Shown here: one piece after another, positions 9,246 through 16,407 of the stretch
How positions within the stretch are numbered: position 1 is the stretch's first letter
Layout of the letters: every line of letters starts with the position of its first letter
Origin: Burkholderiales bacterium Ga0077543
GTDB lineage: Bacteria > Pseudomonadota > Gammaproteobacteria > Burkholderiales > Burkholderiaceae_C
Length of the DNA: 64,000 nucleotides
Assembly: GCA_001464055.1 (NCBI GenBank)
Contig: LNET01000073.1
Location: 62,001-126,000 of the forward strand
Direction of reading: 5' to 3'
Translations under genes and position numbers: made by a program
Notes under the pieces: generated by a model
What the model saw: only the letters and a program-made list of their open reading frames with translations
Databases searched by the model: none
Told to the model about the DNA's origin: nothing

Positions 9246-9707
9246 TCAGGCGATGGCCGTCGCAGCGTCCAGGATGGCCGCACGCACCCGTTCGTAGGTG
9301 CCGCAGCGGCAGATGTTGCCGGCCATGGCGGCGTCGATCTGGGCCACGCTGGGCTTCTTCGTCTGGCGCAGCAGTGCGGTGGCGCTCATCACCTGGCCAC
9401 TCTGGCAATAGCCGCATTGCGCCACATCGTGCTTGACCCAGGCGTCCTGCACGGCCTGGCCCAGCCTGTCGGCGGCCACGGCTTCGATGGTGATGATGCT
9501 TGCGCCCGCCGCGGCCGTGATGGGCGTGACGCAGCTGCGGATGGCCTGGCCGTTCAGGTGAACGGTGCAGGCGCCGCATTGGGCGATGCCGCAGCCGAAC
9601 TTCGTGCCTGTGAGTTCCAGCGTGTCGCGCAGCACCCAGAGGATGGGTGTGCTCGGGTCGACGTCCACGCTGGCGGACTGGCCGTTGAGGGTGAAGCGGA
9701 TGCTCAT
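9246..9707 (-). CDS. (2Fe-2S)-binding subunit of molybdenum hydroxylase (IorA-like)
   Basis: 153 residues, the typical length of the small subunit. The first, plant-ferredoxin-like cluster is held by C39, C44, C47 and C59 (GCGIAQCGAC). The second, in the helical half, is held by C98, C101, C133 and C135 (CGYCQSGQ and CRC). It passes electrons from the molybdopterin subunit encoded directly downstream. ATG 9707 starts at the ferredoxin beta-strand. No signal peptide is visible, so it would be exported bound to the Tat-signal-bearing large subunit if the complex is periplasmic. Confidence 0.95.
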   Translation of the reverse strand: MSIRFTLNGQSASVDVDPSTPILWVLRDTLELTGTKFGCGIAQCGACTVHLNGQAIRSCVTPITAAAGASIITIEAVAADRLGQAVQDAWVKHDVAQCGYCQSGQVMSATALLRQTKKPSVAQIDAAMAGNICRCGTYERVRAAILDAATAIA

Positions 9708-9801
9708 GGTCGGTGCACCTGGCGGGTTTGCAAGCCTCGGTTTGTACTGCGCTTCGGACTTCCGTGCCAGGTCTGTGCCGGATGTCGACCCGCCGGGGCC
9801 T

Positions 9802-10998
9802 TCAGCGCAGCCCGAACATCATGTGATGGGCCAGCCACCGCTGCAACGGTGGCGCGGCCTGCAGCGCGGCCAGGCCCAGGCCGCGCAGGCTGGGGGCGCC
9901 GGGCAGCTGCCAGGTGAAGCTGCGGGCCAGAAAGTCCGTGGTGGCGATGGTGGCCCAGCGGTCCGGCGCGCGCTGCCATTCGGTGCGCTTCAGGGCCTGG
10001 TCGATGTCGCTGGCGTTGCGCAAGGCGGTCAGCAGGCTGTGGGCGTCGCGCAGGCCCAGGTTCAACCCCTGGCCGGCCACCGGGTGCAGGGTCTGCGCAG
10101 CGTTGCCGATGCGCACCGTACGTGCCTGCACCAGGGTGCGTTCGGCGTTCAGGCCGAGTGGCAGGCCCTTCAGCGGCGACAGCGCCGTGACGCGGCCCGC
10201 ACTGGCCGGAAACATCGTGTTCAGCACCGCCAGGCGCTGCTTGTCGTCGAGCGCGTGAACCGGGTCTTGGGCGGTGTTCACGCACCACACCAGCGCGGCC
10301 CGCAGGCTGCCGTCCGGGGCGGGGTGCAGCGGCAGCAGCGCGGCCGGGCCTTCGCGCGTGAAACGTTCGAATGCCCGGCCACGAGTGCCGCCTTGCAACT
10401 GCACCGTGCCCACCCAGGCGGTCTGGCCGTAGTCGCGGCTGAGGGGCTTGCGCACCTGTTCGCCGAACACCCCGCCTTCGGCCACCACCGCCAGGTCGAA
10501 GCTTTCGGCCACGCCGGCGTCCACTTCCACGCCGCCAGGCAGGGGCTTCAGGGCTGACACCGGCGTGCCGAAGCGGCTGCGCAGGCGCCGGGGCTGCGCC
10601 GCTTCCTCGCGCAGCCAGGCCGCCTGCAGGGCCGTCACCAGCGCGCCGTAGCTCAGCACGGCGCCCAGCAAAGGCACCTTCAGCGAGGCCTGGGTCAGCA
10701 GCAGCTCAGGCGGCCCCCAGGGCGTGCTCAGCGTGGGCGGCTGCTGCGACACATGTACCTGAAGGATGGGCTCGGCCGCCTCGGCCGGCCAGGCCGACAG
10801 CCGCTGCAGCATCTGCACGCTGCCCAGCGACAGTGCCAGGGTGCGCGGGTCGGCGGCGACGTCGGCGGCCAGCGGCCGGGCGTCGAACAGCGTGATGCCC
10901 GCCTGCGGCAGGGCCCGGGCGGCCTGCAATGCCAGCGCCAGCCCCACCGGGCCGGCGCCGATGACTGCGATGTGCATTGCAGTGGTGGCTTCGGACAT
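9802..10998 (-). CDS. UbiH/UbiF-family FAD-dependent hydroxylase
   Basis: 398 residues. It shows the FAD dinucleotide-binding GAGPVGLALALQ near residue 14 and the family signature near residue 300 (IGNAAQTLHPVAGQGLNLGLRDA). That second motif identifies the UbiH/UbiF/COQ6 family, which hydroxylates the ring during ubiquinone synthesis. Which ring position is modified cannot be assigned from sequence alone. Start ATG 10998 has a good ribosome-binding site (AAGGGG, 5 bases away on the minus strand). The divergent SPFH gene begins 70 bases away. The frame stays open well upstream but overlaps that gene, so the extension is rejected. Confidence 0.9.
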   Translation of the reverse strand: MSEATTAMHIAVIGAGPVGLALALQAARALPQAGITLFDARPLAADVAADPRTLALSLGSVQMLQRLSAWPAEAAEPILQVHVSQQPPTLSTPWGPPELLLTQASLKVPLLGAVLSYGALVTALQAAWLREEAAQPRRLRSRFGTPVSALKPLPGGVEVDAGVAESFDLAVVAEGGVFGEQVRKPLSRDYGQTAWVGTVQLQGGTRGRAFERFTREGPAALLPLHPAPDGSLRAALVWCVNTAQDPVHALDDKQRLAVLNTMFPASAGRVTALSPLKGLPLGLNAERTLVQARTVRIGNAAQTLHPVAGQGLNLGLRDAHSLLTALRNASDIDQALKRTEWQRAPDRWATIATTDFLARSFTWQLPGAPSLRGLGLAALQAAPPLQRWLAHHMMFGLR

Positions 10999-11014
10999 GA
11001 AAACCCCTTGGTTG

Positions 11015-11030
11015 CGCCGTATTATTTGCG
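11015..11030 (+). promoter_or_regulatory. Possible -10 element upstream of SPFH gene
   Basis: In the 70-base divergent gap between the UbiH-family gene and the SPFH gene, TATTAT at 11020-11025 sits in the only AT-rich stretch and about 44 bases before the SPFH start. No convincing -35 element was found at 17 bases, so this is only a candidate. Confidence 0.25.
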
Positions 11031-11068
11031 CGCGCCCGGCTTGGGCGCTTTTGCCGGGAGAAACAGCC

Positions 11069-12136
11069 ATGGCGCTGATGGACTTCATCAGGAAACAGTT
11101 CATCGACATCCTGGAATGGACGGAGTCGGGCGACGGCACCCTGGCCTGGCGCTTCCCGATGGCCGGCAACGAGATCCAGTACGGCGGCAGCCTGACGGTG
11201 CGCGAAAGCCAGGTGGCGGTGTTCGTCAACGAAGGCCAGGTGGCCGACGTGTTCGGCCCCGGCATGCACAAGCTCACCACCCAGACCTTGCCGGTGCTGA
11301 CCTACCTGCGCAACTGGGACAAGCTGTTCCAGAGCCCGTTCAAGAGCGATGTGTATTTCTTCAGCACGCGCCAGCAGATCGACCGCCGCTGGGGCACCAG
11401 CCAGCCGGTGACCATCCGCGACAAGGACTTCGGCGCGGTGCGCCTGCGCGCCTTCGGCAACTACGCCTATCGCATCCAGGACGCCAAGCTCTTTCACACC
11501 AGCATCAGCGGCACGCGCGACCGCTACACGGTCGAAGACCTGGACGGGCAACTGCGCGGCCTGATGCTCCAGCACATCAGCGACGCAGTGGCACAGAGCG
11601 GCGTACCGTTCCTGGACCTGGCGGCCAACCAGATCGAATTCGCCGTTCAGCTGAAGGAGGCCACGGCCCCTGAGTTCGTCAAGCTCGGCCTGGTGCTCGA
11701 AAGCGTGACGGTGCAGAACGTCAGCCTGCCCGATGAACTGCAGAAGATCCTGGACCAGAAGATCGGCATGGGCATGGTCGGCAACGACATGGGCAAGTTC
11801 ATGCAATACCAGACGGCGCAGGCGATTCCAAAGTTTGCCGAAGGCGCCGCCGGCGGTGGCGGCGGCAGCGGCGTGGTGGGCGACGCGATGGGCCTGGGCG
11901 CCGGCGTGGCACTGGGTCAGGTGATGGCCCAGCAGCTGAGCCAGGGGCTGCAGGGCGGAGGTGCTGCGGCCGCTGGCGCAGCGGCAGCCGCAGCCTCGGC
12001 TGCTGCCCCCGTGGGCCTGAAGCCCGACGAAGTGATGGCCACCATCGAGAAACTGGCTGAGCTCAAGGCCAAGGGCATCCTCACCGACGAAGAGTTCACG
12101 TCGAAGAAGGCCGAACTGCTGAAGAAGCTGGTCTAG
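11069..12136 (+). CDS. SPFH/Band-7 domain protein with C-terminal SHOCT domain
   Basis: 355 residues. The N-terminal ~260 residues form a virion-core-type SPFH domain (QVAVFVNEGQVADVFGPG near 47; VRLRAFGNYAYRI near 126). A Gly/Ala-rich linker of about 60 residues follows. The last ~35 residues form a SHOCT module (IEKLAELKAKGILTDEEF), usually an oligomerisation or membrane-targeting tail. There is no N-terminal membrane helix. The start ATG 11069 follows GGGAG. The DUF4178 gene starts one base after this stop, so the two are almost certainly cotranslated. Exact role unknown. SPFH proteins commonly scaffold membrane microdomains. Confidence 0.88.
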   Translation: MALMDFIRKQFIDILEWTESGDGTLAWRFPMAGNEIQYGGSLTVRESQVAVFVNEGQVADVFGPGMHKLTTQTLPVLTYLRNWDKLFQSPFKSDVYFFSTRQQIDRRWGTSQPVTIRDKDFGAVRLRAFGNYAYRIQDAKLFHTSISGTRDRYTVEDLDGQLRGLMLQHISDAVAQSGVPFLDLAANQIEFAVQLKEATAPEFVKLGLVLESVTVQNVSLPDELQKILDQKIGMGMVGNDMGKFMQYQTAQAIPKFAEGAAGGGGGSGVVGDAMGLGAGVALGQVMAQQLSQGLQGGGAAAAGAAAAAASAAAPVGLKPDEVMATIEKLAELKAKGILTDEEFTSKKAELLKKLV

Positions 12137-12137
12137 C

Positions 12138-13769
12138 TTGGCCACCTCACCGCAGCGCGTTTATCGCGCTGCGTGCCCCAACTGCGGCGCGCCGGTCGAG
12201 TTCGCGTCGGCTGCCAGTGCCAGCGCGGTCTGCAGCTTCTGCCGCAGCACGCTGGTGCGCGACGGCGACACGCTGCGCCGCATCGGCGTCAGCGCCGAGC
12301 TGTTAGACGACCACAGCCCGCTGCAGCTGGGCGCCAGCGGCTCGCGCCAGGGGCTCGCGTTCACCGTCGTCGGCCGCCTGCAGTACGGCTACGAAGCGGG
12401 CACCTGGAACGAATGGCATGTGCTGTTCGATACCGGCGATGGCGGCAGCGAAGGCGATGTGCGCTCGGCCTGGCTCAGCGAAGACAACGGCGCCTACGTC
12501 CTGGCCTTCGACGCCCCCCTGCCGGCCGACGCGCCGGCCATCGACGCCTTGCGCGCCGGCCAGAGCGTGGCCATCGACGGCCGCAGCTGGAACGTGGCTT
12601 CGAGGCTGCAGGCCCGGCTCATCGCAGCGCAGGGCGAATTGCCCCAGCCGCCGCGGCTGGATGGCGAATTCACCGTCGTCGACTTGCGCAATGCTGCTGG
12701 CGAGGTGGCCACGCTGGACGCCAGCGACCCGCTTCGGCTGCATTGGTCGGTGGGCCGGACGGTGGCTTTGTCGGAATTGCGCATGGCCGGGCTCAAGGAT
12801 GGGCCAGCTGAAGCCACGCTGCAGGGCCGCGGTGTCGAATGTCCGAGCTGCGGCAATGCGCTGGCGCCGAAGCTGGCCAGCACGAAGAGCCTGAGCTGCA
12901 GCCAGTGCAACGCCGTCGTCGACATCTCGCAAGGACTGGGGGCCGAGCTCGCCAGCTACGCCCAGAACAACAGCGGTGCCGCGGGTGCCGGCCCGCAGAT
13001 CCCGCTGGGCAGCACCGGCAGCTTCGCTTTCGGCTCCCGCGGCACGGCGCCGCTGCCCTGGCAGGTGGTGGGCTACCAGGAACGCTGCGACATCCCCGAC
13101 GACCCCGACGAAGACACCAGCTTCTGGCGCGAGTACCTGCTCTACAACCGCAGCGAGGGCTTTGTATTCCTGGTCGACAGCAACGAAGGCTGGAGCAGTG
13201 TCAGGCCCATCACCGGTGCACCGCGGGCGCGCGGTGCAGATGGCGCCCTGGTCGAATGGCAGGGCGTGGCTTACCGCAGGCGTTACAGCTATGCGGCCAA
13301 GGTGACCTGGGTGCAGGGCGAATTCTTCTGGCGTGTGCAACGCGATGAACGCGCGCTGGTGACCGACTACGAAGGCACTGGCGCTGCGGCGTCCAGGCGC
13401 CTGTCGCGTGAGCAGACGGGCAGCGAAGTCGTCTGGTCGGCCGGCGAGACGCTGCCAGCGGCCACCGTGGCCCAGGCCTTCGGGCTGGAAGCGGGCGCGC
13501 AGGCTGCGCTCGCGCGCGACGTGCCGGTGCTGTCGGCGAATGCATCGAACATGGGTTCGGGCAAGGCCGTGGCCTTGTTCGTGCTGGTCGTGCTGGTGAT
13601 GATGGTGATGTCGAACTGCGGCGACGATGATTGCGACGAGGTGCGGCAGACCTTCGGCACGGCCAGCACCGAATTTCAGCAATGCACCAGTCGCCGCGCG
13701 TCGGGCGGCACGGGGCGGGTGGGGGGCGGCAGCTACGGCGGCTGGTCCAGTGGCGGCAGCCACAAGTGA
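12138..13769 (+). CDS. Double zinc-ribbon / DUF4178 membrane protein
   Basis: 543 residues with an internally duplicated plan: zinc ribbon (C13, C16, C32, C35), a DUF4178-like beta domain (~50-215), a second zinc ribbon (~235-256, CPSCG and CSQC), a second DUF4178-like domain (~290-460), one hydrophobic helix (~477-492), then a Gly/Ser-rich tail ending in GGSHK. The domain identification is by resemblance. The start is TTG 12138, one base after the SPFH stop, and no better start lies before the first ribbon. Topology suggests a large cytoplasmic part anchored by one C-terminal helix. No biochemical activity is established for DUF4178. Confidence 0.85.
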   Translation: MATSPQRVYRAACPNCGAPVEFASAASASAVCSFCRSTLVRDGDTLRRIGVSAELLDDHSPLQLGASGSRQGLAFTVVGRLQYGYEAGTWNEWHVLFDTGDGGSEGDVRSAWLSEDNGAYVLAFDAPLPADAPAIDALRAGQSVAIDGRSWNVASRLQARLIAAQGELPQPPRLDGEFTVVDLRNAAGEVATLDASDPLRLHWSVGRTVALSELRMAGLKDGPAEATLQGRGVECPSCGNALAPKLASTKSLSCSQCNAVVDISQGLGAELASYAQNNSGAAGAGPQIPLGSTGSFAFGSRGTAPLPWQVVGYQERCDIPDDPDEDTSFWREYLLYNRSEGFVFLVDSNEGWSSVRPITGAPRARGADGALVEWQGVAYRRRYSYAAKVTWVQGEFFWRVQRDERALVTDYEGTGAAASRRLSREQTGSEVVWSAGETLPAATVAQAFGLEAGAQAALARDVPVLSANASNMGSGKAVALFVLVVLVMMVMSNCGDDDCDEVRQTFGTASTEFQQCTSRRASGGTGRVGGGSYGGWSSGGSHK

Positions 13770-13800
13770 AACGAGTGTCCTGGCAAAGAAGGGAAATGCA

Positions 13801-14025
13801 ATGGCTGATCTGGAATGGCTGAAGCCCGCGGTGGTGCTGGGTTCGCTGCTGTACGCGCTGCTCGGCGTGATCGTGTTCTGGCTGTGCTTCGTCATCATCG
13901 ACAAGCTCACGCCCTACAACCTGTGGGCCGAGATCGTCGAGAGGAAAAACGTCGCGCTGGCCATCGTCGTGGGCTCGACGGCGATTGCCATCGGGCTGAT
14001 CGTGGCCGCGGCGGTGAAGGGTTGA
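13801..14025 (+). CDS. DUF350 (YjfL-like) small membrane protein
   Basis: 74 residues with two hydrophobic helices (residues ~10-32 and ~49-72) joined by a short polar loop containing KLTPYNLWAEI, the pattern of a DUF350 unit. ATG 13801 follows GGGAA, 31 bases after the DUF4178 gene on the same strand. DUF350 proteins recur beside SPFH, DUF4178 and polyamine-synthase-like genes. A biochemical role is not established. Most DUF350 proteins have two or more such units; this one has a single unit. Confidence 0.8.
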   Translation: MADLEWLKPAVVLGSLLYALLGVIVFWLCFVIIDKLTPYNLWAEIVERKNVALAIVVGSTAIAIGLIVAAAVKG

Positions 14026-14059
14026 CGGCCGGATGGCCGGTATCCGGGCTGGCGCGCGT

Positions 14060-14728
14060 TCAGGCGTAGGTCACCCAGTCGGCTCGCTCAGGCGCGTCCA
14101 GGTGCGGCAGATGGTTGAAGCTGAGCAGGTGATGGCGCTTCGGGCTGAACGCGAATTCAGTGACGGCGCTGTTGCGGATGCGCAGGTTCAGCTCGATCGT
14201 GGCCTCGGCCCCCGCGCCCAGCACCTGGCCCACGGCGGTGGCGATCGGCCCGCCGCTGCTGACGATCAGCACGTCGCCCTGGTGCGTGCTGCGCACATGG
14301 TCCAGCGCGCCGGCCACGCCGGCGGCGAAGTCGGGCCAGGCCTGCATGCCCTCGGGCTGGGTGCGGCCGGCCATCCAGGCGGCCAGGGCTTCGCGCAGCA
14401 GTCTGAAGTGGGCTTTCACCACTTCCGGGCTGTCGGGTCGGGCCAGCGGGCCGGGGTGGAAGGCGCGGATCAAGGCCTCGGGGTCGTATTCGTTCAGCCC
14501 GGGCCAGGCCTGCGCCTCGGGCACTGCGCCGTGGCCTGCGCTGATGGCGGCCAGGCTCTGGACATGGCGCTTCAGCGTGCCGGTCAGGGTGGCGTCGAAA
14601 CGCAGGCCGCGGCGCGCGAACCATTCACCCAGCGCCCGGCACTGGCGCGTGCCCAGCTCGCTGAGCTGGTCGTAGTCGGCTGCACCGAAGCTGGCCTGGC
14701 CATGGCGCACGAGGTAGACGGTTCCCAT
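14060..14728 (-). CDS. Histidine phosphatase superfamily protein
   Basis: 222 residues. The N-terminal RHG signature (YLVRHGQASFG, catalytic H9) is followed by phosphoglycerate-mutase-like features: a distal Glu in GLNEYDPEALI and a second catalytic His expected near SSGGPIATAVG. The distal position reads Gly-Gly rather than the usual His-Gly, so one phosphate-pocket residue may be substituted. Possible substrates range from sugar phosphates to protein phosphohistidine. ATG 14728 places RHG at residues 8-10 as usual. It lies antisense between the DUF350 and spermidine-synthase-like genes and is divergent from the latter. Confidence 0.85.
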   Translation of the reverse strand: MGTVYLVRHGQASFGAADYDQLSELGTRQCRALGEWFARRGLRFDATLTGTLKRHVQSLAAISAGHGAVPEAQAWPGLNEYDPEALIRAFHPGPLARPDSPEVVKAHFRLLREALAAWMAGRTQPEGMQAWPDFAAGVAGALDHVRSTHQGDVLIVSSGGPIATAVGQVLGAGAEATIELNLRIRNSAVTEFAFSPKRHHLLSFNHLPHLDAPERADWVTYA

Positions 14729-14799
14729 GGAAGCGATTGTTGCGTTGGCGCCGGGCTGGGGCCTGTCGCCGGGGTGACCCACGGCCCGGGGCCTGGGGC

Positions 14800-16407
14800 A
14801 TGAGCGGCCTGCGGACCGGAACCGACAGCAGTGCGGCCACGCCAGCGGCTGCAGCACCAGCCCGCGTTTCGCCGGCCGAGCTCGCTTTGCTGGCCAGCGT
14901 CTTCGTCGTCGCTGCCTGCGGGCTGGTGTACGAACTGGCTGCCGGCGCCCTGGCCAGCTATCTGCTGGGCGACAGCGTGCTGCAGTTCAGCACCATCATC
15001 GGCTGCTACCTGTTTGCGATGGGCATCGGCTCGTGGCTCAGCCGCTTCATCGAACACCAGCTCGTCGCTCAGTTCCTGCGCATCGAACTGATGGTGGGCC
15101 TGATCGGCGGGCTGATGCCGGCCGGGCTGTTCGTCGCCCACAGCCTGCTGCCGGCCGACGCGCTGGCGCCTTTCCGGGTGCTGCTGTACGGGCTGGTGGG
15201 CCTGGTCGGCATCCTGGCGGGGCTGGAGATTCCGCTGGTGATGCGCATCCTGAAGCGCCACTTCAGCGAGCGTTATGCGCTGAAGGACCTGGTGTCGCAG
15301 GTGCTCACCTTCGACTACCTGGGCGCACTGGTGGTGGCGGTGGCTTTCCCGCTGCTGTTCGTGCCGCACCTGGGTCTGGTGCGTACGGGCGTTTTCTTCG
15401 GGCTGCTGAACGCGGGGGTGGCGGCCTGGGCGCTGTGGATGTTCCGCGCCGAGCTGCGCAACCTGTGGGCCCATGTCGCGGCCTGCGTGGCCGTGATCAC
15501 GGCGCTGCTGGCCACGATGGCCGGTGCCGGCCACCTGACGACCTGGGCCGAAGACGCGTTCTATGGCGGCGACATCATCGTGCGCGAAAGCAGCGATTAC
15601 CAGCGCGTGGTCGTCACCGCCGGCGCCGGTGGGGTGCGGCTCTATCTGAACGGCAACCTGCAGTTCCATTCGCGCGACGAGTACCGCTATCACGAAGCCC
15701 TGGTGCATCCAGCCATGGCCTCGCAGGCCGCGCCCCGCCGTGTGCTGGTGCTGGGCGGCGGCGACGGGATGGCCGTGCGCGAGGTGCTGAAGTACCCCGG
15801 CGTCGAACAGGTGACCCTGGTCGAACTCGACCCGCACATCACCCGCCTGTTCGCACGTCACCCGGCGCTGGTGAAGCTCAACGATCGCGCCCTGGCCAGC
15901 CCGAAGCTGCAGATCGTCAACGCCGATGCCTATGCCTGGCTGGAGCGCAACCGCGAGTTCTTCGATGTCATCGTCGTCGACTTCCCCGACCCCACCAACT
16001 TCAGCATCGGCAAGCTCTACAGCACCAGCTTCTACCAGCGCGCCGAGCAGGCGCTGGCCGCCAGCGGCGTGATGGTGGTGCAGACCACCAGCCCGCTGGT
16101 GGCGCGGCGCAGCTTCTGGACGGTGGCAGCCACTCTGGAAGCGGTGGGCCTGCAGACCACGCCGTACCACGCCCATGTGCCGAGCTTCGGCGAGTGGGGC
16201 TTCATCATCGCCGGGCGCAGGCCCTGGGTGATGCCCACGTCGCCGCAGGCCTTGCCAGCGGGTTTGCGCTTTCTCACCGTCGAAGGCCTGCCCGCGTTGC
16301 TGCAGTTCCCGCCCGACATGGCGCGCATTGAGATGCCGCCGAACCGGTTGAGCAACCAGGGCCTGGTGGCCACCTTCGAGGAAGAATGGGGCCGGGTCGA
16401 CCGCTGA
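14800..16407 (+). CDS. Membrane-embedded spermidine synthase-like aminopropyltransferase
   Basis: 535 residues. The N-terminal ~240 residues contain about six to seven hydrophobic helices. The C-terminal half is a spermidine-synthase-type Rossmann methyltransferase fold with the decarboxylated-SAM site LGGGDGMAVREV (~318-330), an acidic strand end VELDPHI, and the catalytic-loop Asp in VVDFPDPTNFSIGKLYS (~393). The family would transfer an aminopropyl group to an amine acceptor. The membrane half suggests a lipid-borne, extracytoplasmic or transported acceptor, which is inference. ATG 14800 is the first start after the divergent phosphatase gene. The stop overlaps the next start by one base (TGATG). 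Confidence 0.9.
   Translation: MSGLRTGTDSSAATPAAAAPARVSPAELALLASVFVVAACGLVYELAAGALASYLLGDSVLQFSTIIGCYLFAMGIGSWLSRFIEHQLVAQFLRIELMVGLIGGLMPAGLFVAHSLLPADALAPFRVLLYGLVGLVGILAGLEIPLVMRILKRHFSERYALKDLVSQVLTFDYLGALVVAVAFPLLFVPHLGLVRTGVFFGLLNAGVAAWALWMFRAELRNLWAHVAACVAVITALLATMAGAGHLTTWAEDAFYGGDIIVRESSDYQRVVVTAGAGGVRLYLNGNLQFHSRDEYRYHEALVHPAMASQAAPRRVLVLGGGDGMAVREVLKYPGVEQVTLVELDPHITRLFARHPALVKLNDRALASPKLQIVNADAYAWLERNREFFDVIVVDFPDPTNFSIGKLYSTSFYQRAEQALAASGVMVVQTTSPLVARRSFWTVAATLEAVGLQTTPYHAHVPSFGEWGFIIAGRRPWVMPTSPQALPAGLRFLTVEGLPALLQFPPDMARIEMPPNRLSNQGLVATFEEEWGRVDR

Noticed and set aside
7385..9436. 683-codon + strand frame opposite the molybdenum hydroxylase
   Set aside because: The minus strand encodes a complete family member with cofactor motifs; the antisense frame is low complexity.
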